The position numbers and the translations under genes are program-made. Of a DNA stretch of 64,000 bases, positions 36,762 through 46,467 are shown one piece after another. Every line of letters begins with the position of its first letter. The stretch's first letter is position 1. The stretch is from Blautia sp. Marseille-P3087. GTDB lineage: Bacteria; Bacillota; Clostridia; Lachnospirales; Lachnospiraceae. Under the pieces are notes generated by a model. It did not search any database, had not been told where the DNA came from, and was given only the letters and a program-made list of their open reading frames with translations. Location: the NCBI RefSeq assembly GCF_900120195.1, contig NZ_LT635539.1:2152678-2216677 (forward strand). The letters are read 5' to 3'.

Positions 36762-37268
36762 ATGAATAATATAACATTGATTGGAATGCCGGGAGTTGGA
36801 AAAAGTACGATCGGTGTTGTGCTGGCAAAGGTGTTGGGGTATCAGTTCCTCGATTCAGATCTTCTCATTCAGAAACAGGAGAATCGACGCCTGTGGCAGA
36901 TTATCGAAGAAGAAGGATATGAGGGATTTCAAAATGTAGAGAACCGTGTAAATGCTTCCATAGAAGCAGAAAATACTGTAATTGCAACAGGTGGAAGTGT
37001 CGTCTACTGTGAAGAAGCTATGAAGCATCTGAAGTCTGTTGGAACAGTTGTTTATTTGAAATTATCTTTGAATTCTCTGGCAAAGCGCCTTGGAAATCTG
37101 AAGGGGCGCGGCGTTTTGCTGCGAGAAGGGCAGACTCTTGAGAGTCTGTATGAAGAAAGAACTCCGCTGTATGAAAAATATGCAGATATTGTGGTAGATC
37201 AGGAGGGGAAAGATCTGGAAGCAAGTCTGGAGCTTCTTTTGGAAACACTAAAAGAGAAAGCAAAGTAA
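36762..37268 (+). CDS. aroK: Shikimate kinase
   Basis: A 168-residue P-loop kinase. Walker A is GMPGVGKST (8-16), the shikimate-binding Asp lies in FLDSDLLI, the GGS motif is ATGGSVVY, and the lid region is LKGRGVLLREGQTLESLYEERTPLYEKYAD. It phosphorylates shikimate at O3 in chorismate synthesis. No other aro gene is adjacent. Confidence 0.9.
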   Translation: MNNITLIGMPGVGKSTIGVVLAKVLGYQFLDSDLLIQKQENRRLWQIIEEEGYEGFQNVENRVNASIEAENTVIATGGSVVYCEEAMKHLKSVGTVVYLKLSLNSLAKRLGNLKGRGVLLREGQTLESLYEERTPLYEKYADIVVDQEGKDLEASLELLLETLKEKAK

Positions 37269-37313
37269 CTATTGTACAAGCAGGGGAGCAGAACTGTACA
37301 GAAGAAATTTTTA

Positions 37314-37341
37314 TTTACAAATGGCAAATATGTGCTATAAT
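37314..37341 (+). promoter_or_regulatory. Promoter of murA
   Basis: TTTACA (37314-37319), a 16-base spacer and TATAAT (37336-37341), preceded by TGTGC (extended -10). It lies about 100 bases before murA. The leader contains a CTTCGG-type segment near 37400-37415. Confidence 0.65.
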
Positions 37342-37442
37342 ACGAAATTGAGCTTTTGGGACAAGTGACTGAAAGTGAGATAGAAATTTATTTCTGGCAT
37401 TCGCTTCGGCTTACGGAGTGAAAATAATTATAGAGGTGTTTT

Positions 37443-38735
37443 ATGGAACAGTATGTAATCAAAGGCGGCAATCCATTAGTGGGCGAAGTTGAAATAGGTG
37501 GCGCCAAAAATGCTGCACTTGCAATTCTTTCTGCAGCCATTATGACGGATGAAACGATCCTTATCGAAAATCTGCCGGACGTAAGAGACATAAATGTTTT
37601 GTTAGAAGCAATTGCCGGGATAGGGGCTCAGGTTGACAGAATCGACAGATCTACAGTCAAAATCAATGGATCTACAATTGCAGATATCAGTGTTGATTAT
37701 GAATATATTAAAAAAATCCGTGCATCTTATTATCTGTTAGGTGCATTACTTGGTAAATACAAACATGCGGAAGTACCGCTTCCGGGCGGATGTAACATTG
37801 GAAGCCGTCCTATCGATCAGCATCTTAAGGGATTCCGTGCACTCGGTGCATCAGTAAAGATTCTTCATGGAGCAATCGTTGCAGAGACCGAAAACCTTCA
37901 TGGAAGTCATATTTTCCTTGATGTTGTGTCCGTTGGAGCTACGATCAATATCATGATGGCAGCGGCAATGGCATCCGGACGTACGATTATTGAGAATGCA
38001 GCACGTGAGCCGCATGTCGTAGATGTCGCAAACTTCCTGAACAGTATGGGCGCCAATATTAAGGGGGCAGGTACTGATGTAATCCGCATCAAAGGTGTTG
38101 AGAAGCTTCACCGTACCGAATATTCTATTATTCCGGATCAGATCGAAGCAGGAACCTTTATGTTTGCAGCCGCTGCAACAGGCGGTGATGTAACCGTTAA
38201 GAATGTTATCCCGAAACATCTGGAAGCAACTACAGCAAAGCTTGAAGAAATCGGATGTGAGGTTGAGGAATTTGATGATGCAGTACGTGTTCGTGCAGGC
38301 AAGAGACTTCACCGCACACATGTAAAGACTCTTCCTTATCCGGGATATCCTACTGATATGCAGCCACAGATCGCTGTGACACTTACACTGGCCGAAGGTA
38401 CAAGTATTGTTACAGAGAGTATTTTCGAAAACCGTTTCAAATACGCGGACGAGCTTTCCAGAATGGGAGCCAACATCAAGGTTGAAGGCAATTCCGCAAT
38501 CATTGACGGCGTAAAGAAACTAACAGGAGCAAGAGTCAGTGCACCGGATCTTCGGGCCGGAGCAGCGCTTGTTATTGCCGGTCTTGCAGCAGACGGTATT
38601 ACGGTTGTAGATGATATTGTATATATCCAGAGAGGATATGAGAATTTTGAGGAGAAACTGAGAAGCCTCGGTGCTGAGATCGAGAAGGTTTCCAGCGAGA
38701 AAGAAATCCAGAAATTCCGTCTTCGTGTTGGATGA
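37443..38735 (+). CDS. murA: UDP-N-acetylglucosamine 1-carboxyvinyltransferase
   Basis: A 430-residue enzyme of the first committed step of peptidoglycan synthesis, adding enolpyruvate from PEP to UDP-GlcNAc. It has the IGGAKNAAL opening and the active-site loop PGGCNIGSRPIDQHLKG with the fosfomycin-target Cys117. The Cys is present, so fosfomycin sensitivity at the target is expected. GAGGTG lies 6 bases before the ATG. Confidence 0.96.
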   Translation: MEQYVIKGGNPLVGEVEIGGAKNAALAILSAAIMTDETILIENLPDVRDINVLLEAIAGIGAQVDRIDRSTVKINGSTIADISVDYEYIKKIRASYYLLGALLGKYKHAEVPLPGGCNIGSRPIDQHLKGFRALGASVKILHGAIVAETENLHGSHIFLDVVSVGATINIMMAAAMASGRTIIENAAREPHVVDVANFLNSMGANIKGAGTDVIRIKGVEKLHRTEYSIIPDQIEAGTFMFAAAATGGDVTVKNVIPKHLEATTAKLEEIGCEVEEFDDAVRVRAGKRLHRTHVKTLPYPGYPTDMQPQIAVTLTLAEGTSIVTESIFENRFKYADELSRMGANIKVEGNSAIIDGVKKLTGARVSAPDLRAGAALVIAGLAADGITVVDDIVYIQRGYENFEEKLRSLGAEIEKVSSEKEIQKFRLRVG

Positions 38736-38824
38736 TAAAAATTGTCAAAAATTTAGCAGAGTTACTACTTGACATTTATATAAAATAAGTATATTGTAAG
38801 TTCTGCAATAACTTCATAAAGCGG

Positions 38825-38980
38825 CCTTTTATTCAGAGTGGTGGAGATACAAAGGATCTGAGAAGCCACGGCAACCCCTTTTTATGAGGAAGGTGCCAAC
38901 CTGAGCGAGTCATCGAACAATAAGAGGATTGAAATTGAATTCAAGACAGTCCTATTGTTGGGGCTGTCTTTATTTTTGTT
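38825..38980 (+). promoter_or_regulatory. SAM (S-box) riboswitch with terminator, upstream of metK
   Basis: The aptamer (38825-38927) shows the S-box core GAGAAGCCACGGCAACC and GAAGGTGCCAACC. P1 is formed by CCTTTTATT (38825-38833) and AATAAGAGG (38919-38927). A terminator stem (38944-38969) ends in a T-run. Its left arm part TATTGTT (38953-38959) can instead pair with AACAATA (38916-38922), which gives a visible antiterminator. SAM binding should stabilise P1 and stop transcription before metK. Between the T-run and metK lie about 200 dyad-rich bases without a gene. Confidence 0.93.
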
Positions 38981-38999
38981 ATACAGGCTGAAAAAGTCA

Positions 39000-39145
39000 T
39001 AATGCCGTTCGTGCTTGCACGTATAGGCATTTGAATTTGGAAGCCGCCCAATCATGAGGAAGTAGCGATTTTTGAAAAAAATCTGCGGATTCCGAATGAT
39101 TGCAGAATTACGAGAATTGCGAAGCAATGGAGTAATTCGTAGAAC
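39000..39145. repeat. Dyad-rich intergenic stretch before metK
   Basis: Several short inverted repeats follow each other: CGTGC/GCACG, an A/T-rich arm pair around 39070-39085, and a nested GAATTAC/GTAATTC (39106-39139) with ATTGC/GCAAT inside. It does not belong to the riboswitch. It resembles in flavour the hairpin at 56085-56122 and may be a dispersed palindromic repeat. Confidence 0.45.
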
Positions 39146-39182
39146 ATAAATTTACTGATTATTTACAGAAAGAGGTTTAACA

Positions 39183-40367
39183 ATGGAAAAAGAGAAAATT
39201 TTATTTACTTCTGAATCAGTAACAGAAGGCCATCCGGACAAAATGTGCGATGCTATTTCAGATGCTATTCTTGATGCAATTATGAAAGAAGATCCGATGG
39301 GACGTGTTGCATGCGAGACATCAACTACAACCGGTCTTGTACTTGTAATGGGTGAGATTACTACAAGTGCTTACGTTGATATCCAGAAAATCGTAAGAGA
39401 TACTGTAAGAGAAATCGGTTATACCCGTGGCAAATATGGCTTTGATGCAGACACATGTGCAGTTATCACTGCAATTGATGAGCAGTCTGCAGATATCGCA
39501 ATGGGTGTAGACAAAGCTCTGGAAGCTAAAATGGGTGAAGATGAGATTGATGCAATCGGTGCCGGAGATCAGGGTATGATGTTCGGATATGCTTCTAATG
39601 AGACAGAGGAGTATATGCCATATGCAATCAACATGGCACATAAACTTGCACGTCAGCTGACAAAAGTTCGTAAAGACGGAACTCTGCCATACTTAAGACC
39701 AGACGGAAAGACTCAGGTGACTGTAGAATACAGCGAAGAGGGCAAACCGATCCGTATAGATGCAGTTGTATGCTCTACACAGCATGATCCGGAAGTTACA
39801 CAGGAACAGATTCATGAAGATATTAAGAAATATGTTTTTGATGCAATCATTCCGGCAGACATGGTAGATGATGATACAAAATACTTTATCAATCCGACAG
39901 GACGTTTTGTAATCGGTGGACCTCACGGTGACAGTGGACTGACAGGACGTAAGATCATCGTTGATACTTATGGTGGAGCAGGACGTCACGGTGGCGGTGC
40001 TTTCTCTGGTAAGGACTGCACAAAGGTTGACCGTTCCGCCGCATATGCAGCTCGTTATGTTGCAAAAAATATTGTAGCAGCAGGACTGGCTGATAAATGC
40101 GAAATTCAGCTTTCTTACGCAATCGGAGTTGCAAGACCGACTTCCATCAATGTAAATACATTTGGAACAGGTAAAGTTTCTGATGGAAAACTTGTTGAGA
40201 TTATCCGTGAAAACTTTGATCTTCGTCCGGCTGGAATCATTCGTATGCTTGACCTGAGAAGACCGATTTACAAACAGACTGCAGCTTATGGTCACTTCGG
40301 ACGTACAGATGTAGATCTTCCATGGGAAAAACTGGACAAAGTAGAAGACCTCAAAAAATATCTCTAA
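39183..40367 (+). CDS. metK: S-adenosylmethionine synthetase
   Basis: A 394-residue enzyme that makes SAM from methionine and ATP. Motifs are [16 protein letters not shown], the hexapeptide-like [14 protein letters not shown], and [34 protein letters not shown]. The length is normal for the family. AGAGG lies 8 bases before the ATG. It is under the SAM riboswitch, giving feedback by product. Confidence 0.97.
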   Translation: MEKEKILFTSESVTEGHPDKMCDAISDAILDAIMKEDPMGRVACETSTTTGLVLVMGEITTSAYVDIQKIVRDTVREIGYTRGKYGFDADTCAVITAIDEQSADIAMGVDKALEAKMGEDEIDAIGAGDQGMMFGYASNETEEYMPYAINMAHKLARQLTKVRKDGTLPYLRPDGKTQVTVEYSEEGKPIRIDAVVCSTQHDPEVTQEQIHEDIKKYVFDAIIPADMVDDDTKYFINPTGRFVIGGPHGDSGLTGRKIIVDTYGGAGRHGGGAFSGKDCTKVDRSAAYAARYVAKNIVAAGLADKCEIQLSYAIGVARPTSINVNTFGTGKVSDGKLVEIIRENFDLRPAGIIRMLDLRRPIYKQTAAYGHFGRTDVDLPWEKLDKVEDLKKYL

Positions 40368-40450
40368 GAAACAGAACAGGGATAAAGAATAAACTCTTTT
40401 TACTGATTTAATAGAAAATTTAGAGATAAGAATATAGTGATATGATATAA

Positions 40451-40497
40451 TGAACGCATATATCGAACAAATGGTTCGTAATATGCGTTCATTTTTT
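40451..40497 (+). terminator. Terminator after metK
   Basis: TGAACGCATAT (40451-40461) and ATATGCGTTCA (40481-40491) form a perfect 11-bp outer stem, with an inner CGAAC/GTTCG stem, then T6. A TATAAT (40446-40451) touches its left arm, so a promoter making a short hairpin RNA cannot be excluded. Confidence 0.75.
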
Positions 40498-40560
40498 ATT
40501 GCATATCGAGGAGACACCGGTGGCGCGTCCGCTGATTTTATCAAGAGGTGAATAGATACC

Positions 40561-41709
40561 ATGAAATTAAAAAACAGAATCATTGTAGGCTTTATGATGA
40601 TCATATTGATGCCGATGCTTTTGCTGGCGGCTACGCTGTTTGGAATCAGTGAGGCACAGCACCGCAATTCATCGGGCAGTGATACGGTGCAGGAAAGTGC
40701 ATATGATATTACGATTGCGGATACCGGAAGCAGTCAGACCAGTATACAGATCATGACGAAGGATCTTTTTTTTACCGCGCTTGTGATATTGATTTTTACA
40801 AGTGTTTCCATCGGTCTCTGGATATACAGAAGTGTGGCAGCTCCGCTGGTTAAATTACGAAAAGCAACGCAAAATATAAAAGAAGGCAATCTGGACTTTG
40901 TGCTGGAAGTAGACGGGACAGATGAGTTTGCAGAATTGTGCCGGGACTTTGAAGAGATGAGGCGACGGCTGAAAGAATCAGCAGAAGAAAAAGTACTTCT
41001 CGATAAAGAAAATAAAGAACTCATCAGTAATATTTCCCATGACCTGAAGACCCCGATCACGGCCGTAAAGGGGTATGTAGAGGGAATCATGGACGGGGTT
41101 GCGGATACGCCGGAGAAGATGGACCGCTACGTTCGCACTATTTACAACAAAACAAACGAGATGGATCATCTGATCAATGAGCTTACTTTTTACTCAAAGA
41201 TCGATACCAACCGCATCCCATATACATTCAGCAAATTAAATGTGGATGATTATTTTTCAGACTGTGCGGAGGAAGTGGGGCTGGAACTGGAGACGAGAGG
41301 CATTCAGCTTTATTATGCAAATTACGTCGAAAAGGATGTTCTTGTCATTGCAGACGGAGAGCAGATACGGCGTGTGATCCATAACATCATCAGCAATGCA
41401 ATCAAGTATATGGATAAACCAAAAGGTGTGATACAGATCCGTGTGAAAGATGTAGGAGATTTTATACAGGTTGAAATAGAAGATAATGGTAAAGGCATTG
41501 CATCCAAGGACCTGACCTATATTTTTGACCGCTTTTACAGAACCGATGTTTCGCGAAATTCTTCCAAAGGAGGAAGCGGAATCGGTCTTTCCATCGTTCG
41601 TAAGATCCTTGAAGACCATGGCGGCAAGGTATGGGCAACCAGCCGTGAGGGAATCGGAACGATCATGTACTTTGTTTTAAGAAAATACCAGGAGGTACCT
41701 ATGAAATGA
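40561..41709 (+). CDS. HAMP-containing sensor histidine kinase
   Basis: A 382-residue kinase. A first membrane helix (about 8-28), a short extracytoplasmic loop, a second helix (about 69-89), HAMP (about 90-142), HisKA with His160 in NISHDLKTP, and HATPase with EDNGKGI, FDRFYRTD and GGSGIGLSI. The loop of about 40 residues is too small for a large sensor domain. It ends overlapping the regulator start by 4 bases (ATGA). Confidence 0.94.
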   Translation: MKLKNRIIVGFMMIILMPMLLLAATLFGISEAQHRNSSGSDTVQESAYDITIADTGSSQTSIQIMTKDLFFTALVILIFTSVSIGLWIYRSVAAPLVKLRKATQNIKEGNLDFVLEVDGTDEFAELCRDFEEMRRRLKESAEEKVLLDKENKELISNISHDLKTPITAVKGYVEGIMDGVADTPEKMDRYVRTIYNKTNEMDHLINELTFYSKIDTNRIPYTFSKLNVDDYFSDCAEEVGLELETRGIQLYYANYVEKDVLVIADGEQIRRVIHNIISNAIKYMDKPKGVIQIRVKDVGDFIQVEIEDNGKGIASKDLTYIFDRFYRTDVSRNSSKGGSGIGLSIVRKILEDHGGKVWATSREGIGTIMYFVLRKYQEVPMK

Positions 41710-42395
41710 GCAAAATTCTGATCATTGAAGATGAAGAAGCAATTGCAGATCTGGAGAAGGATTATCTGGAACTGTCAGGATTTGAAGTAGAAATAGCAAA
41801 CAGAGGAGATGTGGGCCTTGAAAAAGCACTAAAAGAAGAATATGATTTGATTATTCTTGATCTGATGCTTCCGGAGGTAGATGGATTTGATATCTGCCGT
41901 CAGGTACGCCAGGAAAAAAATATTCCGATCATCATGGTCTCAGCAAAGAAAGACGACATTGATAAAATCCGTGGTCTGGGGCTTGGTGCAGATGACTACA
42001 TGACGAAACCGTTCAGTCCGAGTGAACTGGTTGCACGTGTAAAGGCACATATGGAGAGATATAACAGACTGGTTGGCTCCGTGGCAGTAAAGAACGACAT
42101 TATTGAAATCCGCGGAATCAAGATTGACAAGACGGCGAGACGAATCTGGGTAAACGGAGAAGAAAAGACTTTTACAACGAAGGAATTTGATCTTCTGACA
42201 TTTCTTGCTGAGAATCCAAACCGTGTATTTACAAAAGCGGAGTTGTTCCGTCAGATCTGGGACATGGAATCCGTAGGGGATATTGCAACTGTCACGGTTC
42301 ATATCAAGAAGATCCGTGAAAAAATCGAATTCAATACGGCGAAGCCGCAATATATAGAAACTATATGGGGTGTCGGTTATCGCTTCAAGGTATAA
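41706..42395 (+). CDS. OmpR/PhoB-family response regulator
   Basis: A 229-residue regulator: receiver with EDEE and phospho-Asp52 (IILDLMLPEVDG), and a winged-helix effector (about 130-229) with FTTKEFDLLTFLAENPNRVF and TVTVHIKKIREKIE. It pairs with the kinase immediately upstream. Targets are unknown; the decarboxylase gene follows directly and may share the transcript. Confidence 0.95.
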   Translation: MSKILIIEDEEAIADLEKDYLELSGFEVEIANRGDVGLEKALKEEYDLIILDLMLPEVDGFDICRQVRQEKNIPIIMVSAKKDDIDKIRGLGLGADDYMTKPFSPSELVARVKAHMERYNRLVGSVAVKNDIIEIRGIKIDKTARRIWVNGEEKTFTTKEFDLLTFLAENPNRVFTKAELFRQIWDMESVGDIATVTVHIKKIREKIEFNTAKPQYIETIWGVGYRFKV

Positions 42396-42400
42396 ATCAT

Positions 42401-43882
42401 ATGGAAAAATTATATAAAAAACTCGAAAGCTACGGTCAGTCGGATTATTATCCGTTTCATATGCCGGGACATAAGCGCAATCCGGATTCAGTAAGAGGTG
42501 ATTTCCCTTTCGAGAGAGACATTACCGAAATAGAAGGTTTTGATAATCTTCATCATCCGGAAGACATTCTTCTTGAGGCGCAGAAAAATGTCTCAAAGCT
42601 TTATGGAACAAAAGAAAGTTATTACAGTGTGAACGGAAGTACGGCAGCTTTGCTTGCGGCTGTTTCTGCAGCAGTTCCACGAAAGGGACAGATACTCGTG
42701 GCGAGAAACTGTCATAAAGCAGTCTATCATGCCATGTATCTGAGAGAGTTAAAACCAACTTACATTTATCCACAAATGGATATGAAGTGGTGGATAAACG
42801 GTGGGATTTTTCCGGACAAAGTGGAAAGATGCCTTGCAGAGAATCCAGAGATCAAAGCAGTATTGATTACTTCACCGACTTATGACGGAGTGGTTTCTGA
42901 TGTTAAGGCAATTGCTGAGATTGCGCACAAATATGAAATCCCGCTGATCGTTGACGAGGCACATGGAGCACATTTTCAGTTCTCGAATTATTTTCCGACT
43001 TCAGCAGTGGAACTTGGAGCAGACCTTGTAATCCAGAGCTTTCACAAAACGCTTCCGGCTATGACGCAGACTGCAATTCTTCATAACTGCAGTGGCAGAG
43101 TGGATGGAAGACTTATTCGGAGATTTATGGGAATCTATCAGACGAGCAGCCCGTCTTATATTCTTATGGCAAGTATCGATGCATGTATGGATACGATGGC
43201 AGCAAAAGGTCATGAAATGTTCCGTGAATTTACAAAAATGCTGGAACAGGCACGAAAGAGGCTTTCGCAGTGCAGATATATCTGTCTGGCAGATCCGGAA
43301 AAGGATGTAAATGGTGTTTTTGATTATGACCGTTCGAAACTGATTTTTTCTACGGTGAATTCTACACTGACAGGAGCGCAGTTGTATGATATCCTTCTGG
43401 AGAGATACCATATACAGATGGAGATGGAAACTGAAACGTATGCTCTCGCACTTGCAGCAGTCGGAGACAGAGAAGAAGGATTTGAACGTCTTTGTCAGGC
43501 AATCAAGGAGATAGACCGGGAAGAAGAGCAAAAAGTGAAAAAGCTTGATCTGACAGGAATGGAAGAACGTAAAATGGATGCAAAGTCCATGTACTGTGTC
43601 CTGAATCAGGTACTTTCTGTTTCTGAGGCAATGGAAACGGAGAGCGAAAGCTGTATTCTGGAAGAATGTATCGGCAGGATATCGGCAGAGTTTGCTTATC
43701 TGTATCCGCCGGGAATACCACTTCTTACTCCGGGAGAGCAGATTACGGGAAAGTTTATCCGTAATATAAAAATATATACGGAAGAAGGCCTGTATCTGCA
43801 GGGGCTTGAAGACTATACGAACCAGTCCATCCGTGTGGTAAAACAGACAACAAAGGAGCAATACGAAGAAACTAATGGGTAA
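42401..43882 (+). CDS. Orn/Lys/Arg decarboxylase-family PLP enzyme
   Basis: A 493-residue fold-type I PLP enzyme of the short (YaaO/SpeA-like) class. YYPFHMPGHKRN starts the conserved core, the PLP Asp/His lie in VDEAHGAHF, and the PLP Lys is in IQSFHKTLPAMTQ. It should decarboxylate lysine, ornithine or arginine to a polyamine; substrate is not decidable here. The ATG at 42401 follows the regulator stop by 5 bases, with AAGG upstream; the frame from 42365 lies inside the regulator gene. It overlaps the next gene by 8 bases. Confidence 0.9.
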   Translation: MEKLYKKLESYGQSDYYPFHMPGHKRNPDSVRGDFPFERDITEIEGFDNLHHPEDILLEAQKNVSKLYGTKESYYSVNGSTAALLAAVSAAVPRKGQILVARNCHKAVYHAMYLRELKPTYIYPQMDMKWWINGGIFPDKVERCLAENPEIKAVLITSPTYDGVVSDVKAIAEIAHKYEIPLIVDEAHGAHFQFSNYFPTSAVELGADLVIQSFHKTLPAMTQTAILHNCSGRVDGRLIRRFMGIYQTSSPSYILMASIDACMDTMAAKGHEMFREFTKMLEQARKRLSQCRYICLADPEKDVNGVFDYDRSKLIFSTVNSTLTGAQLYDILLERYHIQMEMETETYALALAAVGDREEGFERLCQAIKEIDREEEQKVKKLDLTGMEERKMDAKSMYCVLNQVLSVSEAMETESESCILEECIGRISAEFAYLYPPGIPLLTPGEQITGKFIRNIKIYTEEGLYLQGLEDYTNQSIRVVKQTTKEQYEETNG

Positions 43883-44462
43883 GATTTTTTATATCATGGG
43901 AAAAAGTGCGTCCGGAAAAGACAAAATCTATTCCAGACTTGCAGGAAATAAAGGACTGAATCTCAAGAAGCTGATTCTCTACACGACCAGACCGGTAAGA
44001 GACGGAGAAGAAAACGGCAAACAATATTATTTTACAGACGAAAAGAAACTTCAGAAATTTAAGGCAGAAGGAAAAGTCATCGAAGCAAGAGCTTATAATA
44101 CAGTATACGGTGTGTGGACTTATTTCACGGCAGATGATGGACAGATAGATCTTAAGAAGGGACATTATCTGGGAATCGGCACACTGGAATCCTATCAGAA
44201 AATGCGAAATTATTACGGGGAGTCAAATGTAATTCCTGTTTATATCGAAGTGGAAGACGGTGAAAGACTGATCAGGGCTATCAAGAGGGAAAAAGAGCAG
44301 GAAACACCGAAATATGAGGAACTGTGCCGCAGATTTCTTGCAGATCAGGAAGATTTTTCCGAAGAAAAGATTCAGGAGGCCGGGATAAGCCGAAGATTCG
44401 AAAATGATGATCTTGATGTATGTGTCAGAAATATTACTGATTTTATAAATTCCATGTCATAA
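43875..44462 (+). CDS. Guanylate kinase-like protein
   Basis: A 195-residue P-loop protein: Walker A GKSASGKD (9-16), TTRPVRDGEENGKQYYF as in the GMP-binding region, and a lid-like IRAIKREKEQE. The Walker A Thr/Ser position after Lys is Asp, unusual for a canonical guanylate kinase. The family occurs beside lysine-decarboxylase-like genes and holB in Firmicutes. It could be a paralogue with another function rather than the main Gmk. Confidence 0.8.
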   Translation: MGKIFYIMGKSASGKDKIYSRLAGNKGLNLKKLILYTTRPVRDGEENGKQYYFTDEKKLQKFKAEGKVIEARAYNTVYGVWTYFTADDGQIDLKKGHYLGIGTLESYQKMRNYYGESNVIPVYIEVEDGERLIRAIKREKEQETPKYEELCRRFLADQEDFSEEKIQEAGISRRFENDDLDVCVRNITDFINSMS

Positions 44463-44474
44463 ACAAAAATAGTT

Positions 44475-44502
44475 TTGATTGACTATTAAAGTATGATATA
44501 AT
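44475..44502 (+). promoter_or_regulatory. Promoter of the holB operon
   Basis: TTGATT (44475-44480), a 16-base spacer and TATAAT (44497-44502), about 60 bases before holB. Confidence 0.6.
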
Positions 44503-44561
44503 GACAGTATAACGAACAAAGATTCGTATACAGAAACTACAGACAAGAGAGGTGATTCTGA

Positions 44562-45551
44562 ATGGTCAGTTTCAATAACATTATAGGGCATAAGGATATT
44601 GTAAAACATTTACAAAATGCAATTAAAACAGAAAAGATATCCCATTCATACATTTTTACGGGCAGACCGGGATCCGGCAAGAAGCTTATTGCAACGACGT
44701 ACGCAATGACGCTGCAGTGTGAAGCAGGCGGAACCGAGCCATGTCAGAAGTGTGATTCCTGTAAGAAGGCACTGGGCAAGAATCATCCGGATATTATAAT
44801 GGTCAACCATGAGAAATCGGGCACCATTTCCATTGATGAGATCCGCGAGCAGGTGATTCACGATGTTGCAGTGAAGCCGTATTGCAGTCCGCATAAGATT
44901 TATATTATACCGGATGCGGAAATGATGACGGTACAGGCTCAGAATGCTCTGTTAAAAACAATCGAAGAACCGCCGGAATATGCAGTGATCATACTGCTGA
45001 CCAGCAATATAGATGCACTTCTGCCTACGATTCAGTCAAGATGTATACGTCTTGACCTGAAAGTAGTCGATGACAGCCTTGTTAAGAAATACCTGATGGA
45101 GAGACTGCATGTGCCGGATTATCAGGCAGAGATCGATGCATCTTTTGCACAGGGAAGTATCGGCAGAGCCAAAGATGCGGCTACGTCAGAGGAGTTTTCT
45201 GCCATGACAGAAAATGCCTTAAAGATACTGAAATATGTTAATACAATGGAAGTATATGAGCTTGCGGACGAGATTAATTCTCTTTCGGGCGAAAAGCAGA
45301 ATATAGGAGATTATCTGGATATTTTCCAGTTTTGGTTCAGAGATGTTCTGATGTTTAAGGCTACTCAGGAAGTTGACAACCTTGTATTTAAACAGGAAAT
45401 TAATTATATAAAGGAACAGGCGAGCCAGCGCTCCTATGAAAATCTGGAAAAGATTCTGGAGGCACTCGAAAAGACAAAAGTCCGTCTTCGTGCAAATGTT
45501 AACTTCGAGCTTGCACTTGAATTACTGTTCCTGACGATCAGGGAGAGATAG
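44562..45551 (+). CDS. holB: DNA polymerase III delta' subunit
   Basis: A 329-residue clamp-loader subunit. The P-loop reads GRPGSGKK, degenerate as expected for delta'. A zinc-finger Cys set (CEAGGTEPCQKCDSCKK) follows, then the conserved NALLKTIEEPP and QSRCIRL. It is followed by ricT one base later, so translation is coupled. GAGAGGTGA precedes the ATG. Confidence 0.94.
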   Translation: MVSFNNIIGHKDIVKHLQNAIKTEKISHSYIFTGRPGSGKKLIATTYAMTLQCEAGGTEPCQKCDSCKKALGKNHPDIIMVNHEKSGTISIDEIREQVIHDVAVKPYCSPHKIYIIPDAEMMTVQAQNALLKTIEEPPEYAVIILLTSNIDALLPTIQSRCIRLDLKVVDDSLVKKYLMERLHVPDYQAEIDASFAQGSIGRAKDAATSEEFSAMTENALKILKYVNTMEVYELADEINSLSGEKQNIGDYLDIFQFWFRDVLMFKATQEVDNLVFKQEINYIKEQASQRSYENLEKILEALEKTKVRLRANVNFELALELLFLTIRER

Positions 45552-45552
45552 A

Positions 45553-46467
45553 ATGACAAAAATTGTTGGTATCAGATTTAGAAACGTGGGCAAGATTTAT
45601 TATTTTGACCCGAAAAACTATAAAATGCAGATCGGCGATCATGTAATCGTTGAGACCGCGCGTGGAATCGAATTCGGACGAGTTGTTCTCGGACCGAAGG
45701 AAGTAGGAGAGAATGAAGTAGTACATCCGCTGAAAGAAGTACTCAGAGTTGCGACAGAAGCAGACGAAGAAAGAGAAAAACAGAATCGTCTGAAAGAGAA
45801 AGACGCATTCAAAATCTGCCAGAAGAAGATTCGTGAACATGGTCTGGAAATGAAACTGATTGATGCGGAGTATACTTTTGATAATAATAAAGTACTGTTT
45901 TATTTTACCGCCGACGGAAGAATCGATTTCCGCCAGCTGGTAAAGGATCTTGCATCTATTTTCAAGACTCGAATCGAACTTCGTCAGATCGGTGTACGTG
46001 ATGAAACAAAAATTCTCGGTGGAATCGGTATTTGCGGAAGATGTCTCTGCTGTCATACGTACCTGTCAGAGTTTGCACCGGTATCGATCAAAATGGCGAA
46101 AGAGCAGAATCTTTCCCTGAATCAGACAAAGATTTCCGGTGTCTGTGGCAGACTGATGTGCTGTCTTAAGAACGAGCAGGAAACATACGAGGAACTCAAT
46201 AAAAATCTTCCGGGAACAGGCGACATAGTCACACTTCCGGACGGACTGCAGGGAACCGTACACAGTGTTAACGTTCTCCGTCAGCGGGTAAAAGTTATCG
46301 TTGAGGTGAACGACGAAAAGGAAATTCAGGAATTTGCGGTAAATGAACTGAAATTCCGCCCACGGAAGAAAAAAGCAAAGGCTTTCGAAAAAGAAGGCAA
46401 AGAAACAAAAGAATCAGAACAAAAAGAAGGAGATTCCAAATCTCATGGCAAAAAATACCCAGAGTGA
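45553..46467 (+). CDS. ricT: PSP1-domain protein RicT (YaaT)
   Basis: A 304-residue protein with the PSP1 core GIRFRNVGKIYYFDP and cysteine clusters CGRCLCCH and CGRLMCC, which in Bacillus RicT take part in an Fe-S bearing complex with RicA and RicF that guides RNase Y and supports sporulation. The C-terminus is a Lys/Glu-rich tail. The holB-ricT-trmN6-rsmI order is standard for Firmicutes. Confidence 0.93.
   Translation: MTKIVGIRFRNVGKIYYFDPKNYKMQIGDHVIVETARGIEFGRVVLGPKEVGENEVVHPLKEVLRVATEADEEREKQNRLKEKDAFKICQKKIREHGLEMKLIDAEYTFDNNKVLFYFTADGRIDFRQLVKDLASIFKTRIELRQIGVRDETKILGGIGICGRCLCCHTYLSEFAPVSIKMAKEQNLSLNQTKISGVCGRLMCCLKNEQETYEELNKNLPGTGDIVTLPDGLQGTVHSVNVLRQRVKVIVEVNDEKEIQEFAVNELKFRPRKKKAKAFEKEGKETKESEQKEGDSKSHGKKYPE

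Noticed and set aside
39693-40667. Minus-strand open frame of 324 codons opposite metK
   Set aside because: Its sequence is the shadow of the conserved metK frame; composition is Cys/Ser/Ile-rich and unlike a protein.
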